From Branchiibius hedensis (lineage in GTDB: Bacteria; Actinomycetota; Actinomycetes; Actinomycetales; Dermatophilaceae): a stretch of DNA of 64,000 nucleotides. The translations under genes were made by a program, and so were the position numbers. Of this stretch, positions 1 to 7,417 are shown piece after piece. Every line of letters starts with the position of its first letter. Position 1 is the first letter of the stretch. The stretch lies in contig NZ_UESZ01000001.1 in assembly GCF_900108585.1 (NCBI RefSeq), positions 1-64,000 of the forward strand, read 5' to 3'. The notes beneath the pieces were generated by a model. That model ran no database searches. It saw nothing but the letters and a program-made list of their open reading frames with translations, and was not told the origin of the DNA.

Positions 1-53
1 GTGTCGTTGAGTCGCAGTCGCGCCTCGGTAGTCACGCTCAGGTTGTCGCTCAC
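1..53 (-). CDS. N-terminal fragment of a prophage protein, unknown function
   Basis: A GTG start at 53-51 overlaps the TGA stop of the preceding gene by four bases (GTGA), the coupling used throughout this operon. Only the first 17 codons are in the window (begins MSDNLSVTTEARLRL) and the frame runs off the left edge. Function cannot be judged. Confidence 0.45.
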   Translation of the reverse strand, partial: MSDNLSVTTEARLRLND

Positions 54-351
54 TCGCAGTCCTCCGTGTCGTTGTCGTCGTCCCACAGCCCGCCTTGGTG
101 GCAGGGGCATTCGTCGCACCACTCGCATTCCTGGCCTCGGGATTCGGCGCAGGAGGTGACGTGCGGCTCGCGGAACAGGTCCTCGATCGTCGCGCTCCCG
201 ATCCACCGCACTGGTCGCATGGCAGGTCGGCCTTGGCTCGCACCTCGGGGTCACGTTCGGGGACGGCGCCGGTTCCGTTACACCAGGGGCAGGGGGCGCA
301 TTCGGGGCAGTCGCAGCGGGTGGTGTGAGTGCAGACGTCGGTGTCGGTCAT
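50..351 (-). CDS. Small cysteine-rich CxxCxGxG protein, apparent frame break
   Basis: An ATG at 351 forms an ATGA overlap with the upstream gene. The N-terminal 52 codons are Cys-rich and contain two DnaJ-type zinc-knuckle motifs, CPWCNGTG and CDQCGGSG, suggesting a small zinc-binding protein. After about position 196 this frame turns into unnatural Arg/Ser/Thr-rich sequence that stays open to the window edge. The -1 frame instead carries a natural-looking Cys-rich acidic C-terminus (CEWCDECPC) ending in TGA at 50-52, which then overlaps the next start. Either a one-base indel split one gene, or a separate 56-residue ORF starts at ATG 220. Function unknown. Confidence 0.5.
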
Positions 352-1072
352 GACCTGATCGCCGCCTCGAGGGTGGCAACCTTGCGTGCTCGGAGTTCCT
401 CGACGGCTTCCTCTGCCATGCGCGCGGCTGCCGCGTCGTGGTTATCCAGGTCCTCGACGAGTCGTTGCACGATCTCGATTGCTTCGTCGTAGCATCGGCC
501 ATGCCACCCGCCACGGCGGGGCGGATGATGTGCAGTAGGCGGGCGGCTTCGTCCCAGTCGTTGTTGGCGTCGTGTAGGAGGCGCCGAGCCTCGGGTAGGT
601 CAGTGAGGGTGATTGCGGAGTCGTTGATGTCGCCGCTTCCACTCATGACCATCAGCCAGCCGATGTGTCGCCCGTCGTCGTAGAGGTGCTGGGGGCGACG
701 GTGGCCGCCTTCGCGGATGCTGGCCCCGAGTTCGGTGATCCGGCCGACCCTTGCCGCGTTCAGTGGCTGTGTGGATGGGCCGGGCTCGGTGTCGGGGACG
801 ATCAGGCACGCTTCCTCTCCCGACTTGACCGGCTTGTCGCCGAAGAGTTGGAACGCGTCCTTGTCGGCGCGGTCGAGGTCCACCAGTTCAGTGAGGATCG
901 CGACGTACCGGTCTGAGACGTAACGGGTTCCGGCCACTTCGAGGTGCACAAGCTGGTCGGTTTCCAGCCCGGTCATTTCCTCGGCGGGGCAGTACCCTTC
1001 GCAGCCGTGACCGCACTCGCCCATCTGCTCGCGGAGGCTGCCGAAGACCTCGAACGGTGCGAACATGGTCAC
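348..1072 (-). CDS. Prophage early protein with helical C-terminus, apparent frame break
   Basis: A GTG start at 1072 overlaps the stop of the upstream gene (GTGA). The first ~190 residues read naturally, including a short Cys cluster (CGHGCEGYC) near residue 19. At about position 491 the reading frame degenerates into an Arg/His/Pro-rich tail that ends at 278. The -1 frame continues with a typical coiled-coil helix (about 48 residues, rich in A/E/R) that ends exactly at 348, in ATGA overlap with the next gene. The simplest reading is a ~240-residue protein interrupted by a one-base deletion or sequencing error. I do not recognise the family; the position beside the exonuclease suggests DNA metabolism. 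Confidence 0.55.
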
Positions 1073-1698
1073 TCGCCACCGATCGGCAACTCGGCGGCGT
1101 CAGCGGCGGGCTCAACGAGTGCCAGCAGCGCGGCGATGACCGTATCCGCCTGCGCCCGTGTCATGTCCGCCGCGGCGACCTCGCGCCCGAGGGTGTCGGT
1201 GACGTACCGGGAGCGGTCGGCGCGCTCCGTGATCCCCACAGCATCGAACGCTGCGATGAGGTCACGCATCTGGTCCTGGCCGATCCGGTCAGGGTCCGGT
1301 GCGGGTGCGTCGGCGAGGGGTTGCACGCGGTACGGGGTGCGCTTGCCCTTGCTCACCGTGAGCGCCATCGTCAGCGGCTTGTCGATGTGCGACAGGTGGC
1401 TGATCCGGATGCCTCCGACCTCATCGGGGCCGAACCGGATCTTGGGGTCGCGGTAGATCGTCATGCGGCGGCCAAGGTAGGCCGCCGAGTCAACCCCCCA
1501 CGCTGCGACCATCACGCGCCGCATGGACTTCGACGGCTTGTATGGCCGACCCGGTCCGAACTCGGCGGTGACGACGTTCACCGGCTGCTCGTTGCTGCCC
1601 TTGCGGACCTCCGTGATGGTGACGGTGCGCGGGCCAGCCATGAGGTCGTCGGCGTTCAACTGGTCGCTCTTGGGCTCAATGGTGGTGGTGAGGTCCAT
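1069..1698 (-). CDS. Hypothetical protein next to phage exonuclease
   Basis: A 209-residue protein with an ATG start one base after the exonuclease stop. Residues 1-100 look like a compact beta-rich domain that begins with acidic and polar residues. The C-terminal half contains helices, with a stretch near 140-185 (DLIAAFDAVGI) and an acidic end. In actinophages, genes at this position often encode single-strand DNA-binding or annealing partners of the YqaJ nuclease. I see no diagnostic RecT, ERF or OB-fold motif, so that role is an inference from position only. Confidence 0.6.
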   Translation of the reverse strand: MDLTTTIEPKSDQLNADDLMAGPRTVTITEVRKGSNEQPVNVVTAEFGPGRPYKPSKSMRRVMVAAWGVDSAAYLGRRMTIYRDPKIRFGPDEVGGIRISHLSHIDKPLTMALTVSKGKRTPYRVQPLADAPAPDPDRIGQDQMRDLIAAFDAVGITERADRSRYVTDTLGREVAAADMTRAQADTVIAALLALVEPAADAAELPIGGE

Positions 1699-1699
1699 G

Positions 1700-2374
1700 T
1701 CAGATCACAATCTCTTCGTGCTCGATGCGGGCGGTTTCTGGGAGGCCGTCAGTGAGGAACGGCCACTGGTTGACGATGTGCGCGATCTGTCCGTACGCGG
1801 TGACCGTGGCGTCGGTGATGGCGTCGAACCATGCGGGGTCGGGCTCAATCCGCTTGACCCACAACGGCATTCCGCCGCAGTAGGACACGTAGTCGATCCA
1901 CTCGCGGCCGGACACGAGCAGCCCACATTGGAGTTGGGCCATGTTCTCGGCGGGCACCTCGCCGGAGATGATCGTCTGCAGGTGCTTCTTCTGCTGCCGT
2001 GACTTGCACTCGATGAGGCCGTTGTCGCCCACGAGCCCGTCGGGGGAGTAACCCAGCGGGATCACCTCGGCGATGTGCCGAACCATGAATCCGCACTCGG
2101 TCACGGGTGCGTAGTGCTCGCTGTAGGCGTCGCGGGCTCTTGGTTCGTCCTCCACGCCGCGCCACATGTCGGCGGAGACGTACGTCTGGTCGATGTGCCC
2201 GGTGATGCGCTCGGCGGCGAGTGTCGCGATTACTCCGCGGCTGGTGTCGTTGTCGGCGGTCGCGAGCTTCGGGGTGATGAGTTTCCCGACGACGGACGCT
2301 GTGACCATTCCGGCTCGCAGGTGTAGCCATTCGTCGGTACCTTGGAGTAGGTCGGGGTAGGTGGTGAGGTTCAC
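1700..2374 (-). CDS. YqaJ/lambda-exonuclease-type viral recombinase
   Basis: A 224-residue nuclease of the PD-(D/E)XK superfamily, YqaJ / lambda exonuclease branch. It is expected to resect double-stranded DNA ends for phage recombination. The N-terminus has the family signature of LLQGTDEWLHLRAG followed by TASVVGKLITP. The catalytic core is visible as GYSPDGLVGDNGLIECKSR, giving the D-(X)n-ExK triad near residues 120-140. The GTG start at 2374 is chosen because it follows AAGGAG at good spacing, overlaps the preceding 29-codon ORF by four bases, and begins just before the conserved region. Its partner annealing protein is probably one of the two genes downstream. Confidence 0.85.
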   Translation of the reverse strand: MNLTTYPDLLQGTDEWLHLRAGMVTASVVGKLITPKLATADNDTSRGVIATLAAERITGHIDQTYVSADMWRGVEDEPRARDAYSEHYAPVTECGFMVRHIAEVIPLGYSPDGLVGDNGLIECKSRQQKKHLQTIISGEVPAENMAQLQCGLLVSGREWIDYVSYCGGMPLWVKRIEPDPAWFDAITDATVTAYGQIAHIVNQWPFLTDGLPETARIEHEEIVI

Positions 2375-2460
2375 GCGAATCTCCTTGCGATGTGGTCGAT
2401 TGCGTGGTGGGTGGCCCACGCGGCGATGACAGCGGCGGTCACCGCTGCGGTGAGGGTCAC
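2371..2460 (-). CDS. 29-residue micro-protein between exonuclease and methyltransferase
   Basis: A short ORF starting GTG at 2460 and ending TGA at 2371. It overlaps both neighbours by exactly four bases (GTGA on each side), so it fits the translational-coupling chain of the operon. The product begins MTLTAAVTAAVIAAW, a single short hydrophobic helix followed by a His/Arg tail, and could be a small membrane peptide. Its AAGGAG segment near the end also serves as ribosome binding site for the exonuclease. Function unknown. Confidence 0.5.
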   Translation of the reverse strand: MTLTAAVTAAVIAAWATHHAIDHIARRFA

Positions 2461-2537
2461 GGCTTGCCCTCGATCAGGAGCCAGACGGTGCCGATGGCGA
2501 GGGCCAGGAGCAGGAGCAGCAGGACGACGTCGGTCAT
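2457..2537 (-). CDS. 26-residue single-pass membrane micro-protein
   Basis: An ATG at 2537 overlaps the methyltransferase stop (ATGA) and a TGA at 2457 overlaps the next GTG. The product is MTDVV followed by an uninterrupted Leu/Ala/Ile-rich hydrophobic stretch and the tail IEGKP, an ideal transmembrane helix. Such peptides are common in phage early operons and rarely annotated. Function unknown; the overlaps on both sides are the main evidence that it is translated. Confidence 0.5.
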   Translation of the reverse strand: MTDVVLLLLLLALAIGTVWLLIEGKP

Positions 2538-3823
2538 GCCGCTACCCCCCACCGGAGTTCCCCGACGCCGAGAGCATCAAGGACGTGGGCGGCCAGGCGA
2601 GGTGGGATAGCGTTACCGACCTGCTCGTACTGCTTGGATCTGCTTCCCTGCCAGGGGTAGTCGGGCGGGAATGACTGCAGAATCCCGGCCTCTTGGACGG
2701 TGACCCGCACGGACCCCGCCGCATTCTGGCGTGACTCAGTGGTGCGGTATCCGGGTGCGGAGATCACGTCGGGGTTGAATGATCCGACGACGGTGGTAGC
2801 GGGCCTCTCGGTGACCCAGCGGACGTCGTTGGATCGGTGACCGAATAGCACTGTCGGTGCGGGCTCGTCCGCGCTGCGCCTCCCAGCGTTGGGCTGGTTG
2901 CCGTTGACGTACACCGGTGGACGCTCGTCTGGCCGGACAACGAACGGCGGATTCTTGCCGGTCAGGGTCGGGGCGGGTTGCGTGACGGGCACCGGTGCCG
3001 TCGGCACCATCGTCCCGCTCGGACCCTTGGAGTTAGTCCTCCGATCAACGACCCATGACCGGGACTTGCTGATGACGGTGGGGGCTGGCTCGGTTGCCGG
3101 GTGGTCGGGTCTTTCGCCGTGGCGTTCGATCATTCCTTCGCCACGCGCGGGGCGGACAACTGCATCCGCATCCCAACCCAGCGCGTCAGCCATGCTGACC
3201 CAAGGCTGCACGTCCGCACCGAACAGCCCGGCGCCGTGGGCGTGCTCGGCGTGCGTCGGCATCGGCGGGTGCACGGGCCTTCCCTTGTGGGCCATGAGTA
3301 TCCGACGCAACCTGGTCTGCGGCACCCCATAGTCGGCGGCCAGCAAGTCACCAGTCCAGACGCGGTAACCCATGCCTCGCAGCAACACCGCGAAGTGCTG
3401 CCACAACGACGCAACGGCCGGGACTTCCTCCAGCGCGATCCACTCGGGGGAGAGTTCGCGCGCCCACCGGATCGGCTGGCACACCAACGGCGACCGCTCG
3501 TCCTCCCAAGCAGTCCAATCGGTCGAGTCGTCCCCTGCGGCCATACGCTCCGCCAAGATGTGGCAGTTGCCCCGGTCCAACTCGCCCTTGCGCTTGCCGG
3601 CCATGGACCACGCCTGGCACGGTGGCGAAGCGATCAGGCCCTCAACGCCACGGAAGCGGGCAGGTTCGATCAAGCCGACGTCGGCTTGGATGCGGTGATG
3701 CCCTGCAGCGCGGGCGGTCTCACACGCAGCGGTGTCCCACTCGATACCGATCACGTCATGACGCCCCAGCATCCCGAGGCCAACGTCCCAGCCACCAGGC
3801 CCAGCGAACAGATCGATGATCAC
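2534..3823 (-). CDS. C5-cytosine DNA methyltransferase
   Basis: A 429-residue Dcm-family enzyme that transfers a methyl group from S-adenosylmethionine to cytosine C5. Visible motifs are motif I DLFAGPGGWDVGL (residues 4-16), motif IV SPPCQAW with the catalytic Cys at residue 69, a motif VI variant EEVP in place of the usual ENV, and motif VIII GVPQTRLRR. A long target-recognition region with Pro/Thr-rich repeats follows, then the closing motif near QVGNAIPPRLA. No cognate restriction endonuclease is adjacent, so it is probably an orphan phage enzyme that protects phage DNA. ATGA overlap with the upstream gene fixes the start. Confidence 0.92.
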   Translation of the reverse strand: MIIDLFAGPGGWDVGLGMLGRHDVIGIEWDTAACETARAAGHHRIQADVGLIEPARFRGVEGLIASPPCQAWSMAGKRKGELDRGNCHILAERMAAGDDSTDWTAWEDERSPLVCQPIRWARELSPEWIALEEVPAVASLWQHFAVLLRGMGYRVWTGDLLAADYGVPQTRLRRILMAHKGRPVHPPMPTHAEHAHGAGLFGADVQPWVSMADALGWDADAVVRPARGEGMIERHGERPDHPATEPAPTVISKSRSWVVDRRTNSKGPSGTMVPTAPVPVTQPAPTLTGKNPPFVVRPDERPPVYVNGNQPNAGRRSADEPAPTVLFGHRSNDVRWVTERPATTVVGSFNPDVISAPGYRTTESRQNAAGSVRVTVQEAGILQSFPPDYPWQGSRSKQYEQVGNAIPPRLAAHVLDALGVGELRWGVAA

Positions 3824-4065
3824 AGCCCGGTTTCCTTCCAGTCGTAGGGAGCCCGCATCTGGTCCTCCGCCGCGGCCCAGTCGTAGTCGGGGACGTACGC
3901 GGACCGCTCGTATTGCGCGGGCTGGTCGGCCCAGTCGTCACGGGTCGGGGAACGGCGAGACACGGCGTACAGAACGACAGCGATCAGACCAGCCGCGACG
4001 AAAAAGACGCACACGCCGGCCGCGACCGACAGGGCACCGGACAGGGTGGGAATGTCAGCGGTCAC
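3820..4065 (-). CDS. Small single-pass membrane protein, prophage
   Basis: An 81-residue protein with a GTG start at 4065 that overlaps the upstream stop (GTGA); an upstream ATG at 4083 is possible but breaks the coupling pattern. One clear transmembrane helix (about residues 10-35) is followed by a charged tail rich in Asp, Tyr and Trp. No family is recognised. It directly precedes the methyltransferase. Confidence 0.55.
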   Translation of the reverse strand: MTADIPTLSGALSVAAGVCVFFVAAGLIAVVLYAVSRRSPTRDDWADQPAQYERSAYVPDYDWAAAEDQMRAPYDWKETGL

Positions 4066-4295
4066 GACGCACCGCCAAGGCACGCTGGCAGCCCATGGGC
4101 GTCGACCGTCTCGGCGAAGATGTCCCGGTCAAGGTCAGCCAGGACAGCTTCGAGGTTGGCCCGATCCGCCGTAGTCGCAGCGGTTTTCGCGTCCGTGACA
4201 GCGATCTTCAACGCGATCGACTCCTCAATGGCGCGGATGCTGCCCTCAACGAGGCCCTTCGGTGGCGGGTCGTAGACGTCCGGACGGGTACTCAC
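4062..4295 (-). CDS. Small helical prophage protein, unknown
   Basis: A 77-residue acidic, Ala-rich protein, predicted to be mostly helical. The ATG start overlaps the upstream stop and its own stop overlaps the next start, so it is firmly embedded in the coupled operon. No conserved motif is recognised and no function is proposed. Confidence 0.55.
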   Translation of the reverse strand: MSTRPDVYDPPPKGLVEGSIRAIEESIALKIAVTDAKTAATTADRANLEAVLADLDRDIFAETVDAHGLPACLGGAS

Positions 4296-4561
4296 AGTTC
4301 CTCCGACCAGTCAGCGGTGCCGAATCGTTGCTGTGCGGCACGATCCAGTGCCGCGTTCCACATGGACTGCAGGTGCGATTCGTCCAGGGACACGTGATCG
4401 ATCCGGACAGTGCCCGCTGGTGACACCTGCACCGAATCCAATGCTCGCGCAAGGTGATCCGTGGTCACCCGGTGAACTTCCGGGCACGGGTGGTGCCGGA
4501 AGTAGACGGCCTTCGGTGTGGTCTGCTCGATGGTGATGGGAACACCCTCTGTGGCTGTCAT
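4292..4561 (-). CDS. Hypothetical prophage protein
   Basis: An 89-residue protein that starts at ATG 4561 inside the stop of the repeat protein. It contains a short HHPCPEVHR segment near residue 23 and is otherwise unremarkable. Four-base overlaps on both sides support translation. Function unknown. Confidence 0.55.
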   Translation of the reverse strand: MTATEGVPITIEQTTPKAVYFRHHPCPEVHRVTTDHLARALDSVQVSPAGTVRIDHVSLDESHLQSMWNAALDRAAQQRFGTADWSEEL

Positions 4562-5757
4562 GACTGCACCGGCTTCCCGTGCTGGTCAAGCTCACGCACC
4601 ACAACGCATGACTTCGCCTTGATCTTGTCGCCGAGCGCCACGAAGTTCGCTGCCTTCACGCGACATTCGAGGAACCGCGGGTTCTCGTAGTCGGCGTACG
4701 TGAACGTGTGCTGCGGGGTGGGCGAGAAATGCAAACCGTTGCCACATTCAGCGGTCGGTTGCCAGTCCGCCGCCTTCACCTTCGTTCCGACCGCGTACGT
4801 GGTGGGAGTCCACTGGTGGCCTGCGGTCAGGTTCTCGTCGACCTGCTTGTAGACGGTGATCGTGCCGTCGTCGTTCCCGTCGGGTCCGTAGTAGTCGATC
4901 CACCCGTCGATGCTGGTCCGGTCGACCTTGGTGACGTCGATGACGACGCCACCATCGACGGTGACTCGGGCGTCGTGGAGGTGCACGGCGACGTAGCGAC
5001 TGGCCCTGACCGTCGAACTGCCGGTGGCCGTGACCGTCGAACTGCTGTAGGCCGTGACCGTCGAACTGCCGGTGGCCGTGACCGTCGAACTGTCGTAGGC
5101 CGTGACCGTCGAACTGCCGTTGGCCGTGACCGTCGAACTGCTGTAGGCCGTGACCGTCGAACTGCCGGTGGCCGTGACCGTCGAACTGTCGTAGGCCGTG
5201 ACCGTCGAACTGTCGTAGGCCGTGACCGTCGAACTGTCGTAGGCCGTGACCGTCGAACTGCCGTTGGCCGTGACCGTCGAACTGCTGTAGGCCGTGACCG
5301 TCGAACTGCCGGTGGCCGTGACCGTCGAACTGCTGTAGGCCGTGACCGTCGAACTGCCGGTGGCCGTGACCGTCGAACTGCCGGTGGCCGTGACCGTCGA
5401 ACTGTCGTAGGCCCTGACCGTCGAACTGTCGTAGGCCGTGACCGTCGAACTGCCGGTGGCCGTGACCGTCGAACTGCCGGTGGCCGTGACCGTCGAACTG
5501 CTGTAGGCCGTGACCGTCGAACTGCCGGTGGCCGTGACCGTCGAACTGTCGTAGGCCCTGACCGTCGAACTGCCGGTGGCCCTGACCGTCGAACTGTCGT
5601 AGGCCGTGACCGTCGAACTGCCGGTGGCCGTGACCGTCGAACTGCCGTTGGCCGTGACCTCGATCAACACGCCCGCAGGCGAGTCGATATCGATGTACGG
5701 CACACCCGACGCGAGGGCCGCGTCAAGCTCGGCCTGGGTGGTAACAATCGTTGCCAT
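4558..5757 (-). CDS. Tandem-repeat (predicted beta-solenoid) prophage protein
   Basis: A 399-residue protein in three parts. Residues 1-39 form a cap (TQAELDAALASG...YIDIDSP). Residues 40-255 consist of 27 consecutive 8-residue units of the form STVTA(T/Y)(G/D/S/N)S. Residues ~256-399 form a globular C-terminal domain with ECGNGLHFSP and a Cys-containing end. The alternating Val/Thr pattern predicts a repetitive beta-helix. Similar proteins occur in actinophages, usually annotated as hypothetical; the C-terminal module is phage-associated but I cannot name its function. The gene follows two strong hairpins and begins a new coupled run of genes. Confidence 0.8.
   Translation of the reverse strand: MATIVTTQAELDAALASGVPYIDIDSPAGVLIEVTANGSSTVTATGSSTVTAYDSSTVRATGSSTVRAYDSSTVTATGSSTVTAYSSSTVTATGSSTVTATGSSTVTAYDSSTVRAYDSSTVTATGSSTVTATGSSTVTAYSSSTVTATGSSTVTAYSSSTVTANGSSTVTAYDSSTVTAYDSSTVTAYDSSTVTATGSSTVTAYSSSTVTANGSSTVTAYDSSTVTATGSSTVTAYSSSTVTATGSSTVRASRYVAVHLHDARVTVDGGVVIDVTKVDRTSIDGWIDYYGPDGNDDGTITVYKQVDENLTAGHQWTPTTYAVGTKVKAADWQPTAECGNGLHFSPTPQHTFTYADYENPRFLECRVKAANFVALGDKIKAKSCVVVRELDQHGKPVQS
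4993..5640. repeat. 24-bp tandem repeat array, 27 units
   Basis: Near-identical 24-bp units, each encoding eight residues, repeat 27 times without a break. Variation is confined mostly to the codons for residues 6-7 of the unit (Thr-Gly, Tyr-Asp, Tyr-Ser, Asn-Gly) and a few Thr-to-Arg changes. The DNA similarity between units indicates recent expansion by slippage or unequal recombination. The opposite strand is also open across the array, but this is a by-product of the repeat. Confidence 0.95.
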
Positions 5758-5782
5758 TGCTATCCTTTTCCTTGGTTGAGTT

Positions 5783-5816
5783 GGCCGGTCCTGGTGTGTG
5801 AAGCGCGGGACCGGCC
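5783..5816 (-). terminator. Hairpin, 9-bp stem
   Basis: A perfect inverted repeat GGCCGGTCC / GGACCGGCC with a 16-base loop, lying between the stop of the small gene at 5879 and the repeat-protein start at 5757. There is no U-tract, so it may act as a weak terminator, attenuator or RNA-stability element. Confidence 0.5.
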
Positions 5817-5830
5817 GCTTACTTGGGTGG

Positions 5831-5869
5831 CCGTGCCACGGCGAGGTGTGGACCCGGGCCGTGGCACGG
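5831..5869 (-). terminator. Hairpin, 11-bp stem
   Basis: A perfect 11-bp inverted repeat CCGTGCCACGG / CCGTGGCACGG with a 17-base loop, ten bases from the stop codon at 5879. Together with the neighbouring hairpin it separates two gene groups in an otherwise gapless operon, which suggests a termination or processing point. Confidence 0.55.
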
Positions 5870-5878
5870 TGCTCGGGG

Positions 5879-6112
5879 TTAGTCCTCCGGCCAGCGTTCG
5901 AGCCAATCCGCGAACTGGTCGGTGGTGCAGCACCTTTCGGCCTTCGCGCCCTTCCCCTTGCGCTTGTAGGCCAGGGGTGGCGGAAACTTGCCGTCGTCGA
6001 TCCCGGCTTTCCACTTGTTCATGGCCCGGTTGACCGTTGAAGCAGACGTTCCCGAGTCGGTCACGACCTGGTTGAATGGGATCATCCGGACACCAGTTGC
6101 TGCGGCTGTCAT
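5879..6112 (-). CDS. Small putative DNA-binding protein
   Basis: A 77-residue basic protein. Residues 10-40 (VVTDSGTSASTVNRAMNKWKAG) look like a helix-turn-helix, and the C-terminal half contains a Lys-rich loop (KRKGKGAK) and CCTTDQFADWLERW. The ATG start lies two bases after the upstream stop. It may be a small regulator or excisionase-like factor; there is no firm family assignment. Confidence 0.55.
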   Translation of the reverse strand: MTAAATGVRMIPFNQVVTDSGTSASTVNRAMNKWKAGIDDGKFPPPLAYKRKGKGAKAERCCTTDQFADWLERWPED

Positions 6113-6114
6113 TC

Positions 6115-6348
6115 CTAGAACTCCTCGTCGGTCTCGGTTTCGAACTCGATCTGCCAGAGGCGAGCGGCTGGGACGCCGCAGGTTGTGGCGATGGCGGTCC
6201 AGACGTTGACCAGTCCGTGGCTGGTCTTGACCGTCGCCCGCCGTGCTCTGCGGCCGGTGACCTGCAGCAGGGCCGGATCACCCTTCTTGGTTGACCAGAT
6301 GCCGCGGTCGTCGGCGAGGTATCCGGGAAGGTGCTCGATGGGGGTCAT
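6115..6348 (-). CDS. Hypothetical prophage protein
   Basis: A 77-residue protein whose ATG overlaps the antirepressor stop (ATGA). It contains a compact central region and an acidic tail (EFETETDEEF). The first residues (YLADDRGIWSTKKGD) resemble the start of the small NUMOD4-like modules found with phage HNH proteins, but the match is weak. Function unknown. Confidence 0.5.
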   Translation of the reverse strand: MTPIEHLPGYLADDRGIWSTKKGDPALLQVTGRRARRATVKTSHGLVNVWTAIATTCGVPAARLWQIEFETETDEEF

Positions 6349-7103
6349 GCCGCCTCCCCGAGGTGCTTCGCGATCACATCGAGGGCCTTGGCGGTGAACC
6401 GGGGCGTGACCGTGGTGTGCTGCTGCCCGGTGTGGGAGTTCTCGTAGGTGCCGGGTTTCATCCGGATCAGCCCCTGCTCCACGACCCGCTGATACGCCTC
6501 GCGTTGGCCGTGACCGTTGCGAAAGAACCAGCCGAGGCCGCCCTCCTGGCGCGACCGGTCACATAGCTCGTAGAGCTTGTGCAGTCCACCGAGCTTGTGA
6601 CCGGCGCGGGTGAGGGCCTTCGCGGCCTCGCTGGCCGACATGTCGCCGTCGGAGGAGATGAACCGTTGCCACGCGTTGGCCTTCGGCGTTAGCTCCTTGA
6701 TCTGATCGGCCTGCGCCGCGATCCGGGCCTGCGACTCCTCGATGGTCCGCAGCACCATCTCCTCGTAGGAGAGTTCTTTGACGGCGCCGTAGCTGCCGGC
6801 CCGGCGGATCTGGGGGATGACCTCGTGGGTGATCCACCGCTTGAAGAGTTTCGCGCCCTCCACTTGGCTGCCGAGGACTGCTGAGTAGAGGCCGGGCTCG
6901 GAGATAACGGTCATGTTCTGCTCGCCACCAGGGGTACCCACTGAGCGGGTACCCCTGTCCTCGTCGTCTAGGCGGCGCGTCATCTTCTCGGCGTCGCGGT
7001 AGCCAAGGACTTTGGCAACATCGCTGGCGACGAACCACGGCTCGCCGTCGATCTGCACAACGCGCACTTGGGCGTCGCCGTAGTTGAAGGGGATGAGGTC
7101 CAT
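6345..7103 (-). CDS. Phage antirepressor, BRO-N plus KilA-C type
   Basis: A 252-residue antirepressor, expected to bind DNA or the repressor and favour lytic growth. Residues 1-110 form a BRO-N domain (VRVVQIDGEPWFVASDVAKVLGY ... LYSAVLGSQVEGAKLFKRWITHEVIPQIR). The C-terminal ~110 residues form a KilA-C/ANT domain (SASEAAKAL ... GLGWFFRNGHG). The start at ATG 7103 matches the conserved N-terminus; the reading frame is open further upstream but crosses a hairpin and the Cro-like gene. It is the second gene of the leftward early operon. Confidence 0.9.
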   Translation of the reverse strand: MDLIPFNYGDAQVRVVQIDGEPWFVASDVAKVLGYRDAEKMTRRLDDEDRGTRSVGTPGGEQNMTVISEPGLYSAVLGSQVEGAKLFKRWITHEVIPQIRRAGSYGAVKELSYEEMVLRTIEESQARIAAQADQIKELTPKANAWQRFISSDGDMSASEAAKALTRAGHKLGGLHKLYELCDRSRQEGGLGWFFRNGHGQREAYQRVVEQGLIRMKPGTYENSHTGQQHTTVTPRFTAKALDVIAKHLGEAA

Positions 7104-7126
7104 CTGGGATACTTCCTTTCGATCGG

Positions 7127-7161
7127 GCCCCGACCTGCTGCTGACCTGCGGTGGTCGGGGC
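7127..7161 (-). terminator. Hairpin between Cro-like gene and antirepressor
   Basis: A perfect 9-bp inverted repeat GCCCCGACC / GGTCGGGGC with a 17-base loop, just downstream of the Cro-like gene. It lacks a U-run; it could attenuate early transcription before the antirepressor. Confidence 0.45.
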
Positions 7162-7171
7162 TTGGTGTTTG

Positions 7172-7417
7172 TCAGGCGGCGACTTCCTCGCCCGTTCCGA
7201 CGACCTCGAACAGGTCGTCCATGTCGGCTTCGAGTGCTAGGCACAGCGACCCGATGAAGCGAGCGCCGGGCTGCTGCTTGCCGCTGAGGACTCGCGAGAG
7301 GTTGCCCGGGTCGGTGCCCATCGCTGCCGCGAGCGCCGTGTCCGTTGACAGGCCTTTCCAGCGGCGAATCTTGCTCACCATGTCGGTCTTCATGCGCATG
7401 GTTGCGATCACGTCCAT
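7172..7417 (-). CDS. Cro-like XRE-family regulator
   Basis: An 81-residue helix-turn-helix protein. The HTH spans about residues 18-45 (LSTDTALAAAMGTDPGNLSRVLSGK) and is followed by the usual dimerisation helix and a short acidic tail. ATG 7417 is preferred because a GGAGG lies about five bases upstream. It is divergent from the repressor at 7666, the classic arrangement of a phage lysis-lysogeny switch, and is likely autoregulated through the shared operator region. Confidence 0.8.
   Translation of the reverse strand: MDVIATMRMKTDMVSKIRRWKGLSTDTALAAAMGTDPGNLSRVLSGKQQPGARFIGSLCLALEADMDDLFEVVGTGEEVAA

Noticed and set aside
2534-3823. Full restriction-modification system around the C5 methyltransferase
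   Set aside because: No restriction endonuclease gene lies next to it; flanking ORFs are tiny membrane or hypothetical proteins.
4993-5640. CRISPR-like direct repeats
   Set aside because: The units are contiguous with no unique spacers, and they are in frame within a protein gene.
4708-6033. Plus-strand open frame of 441 codons across the repeat array (RDRRTAGG repeats)
   Set aside because: It exists only because the 24-bp repeat has no stop on the opposite strand; its ends have unnatural composition and the minus-strand gene has caps, coupling and a family resemblance.
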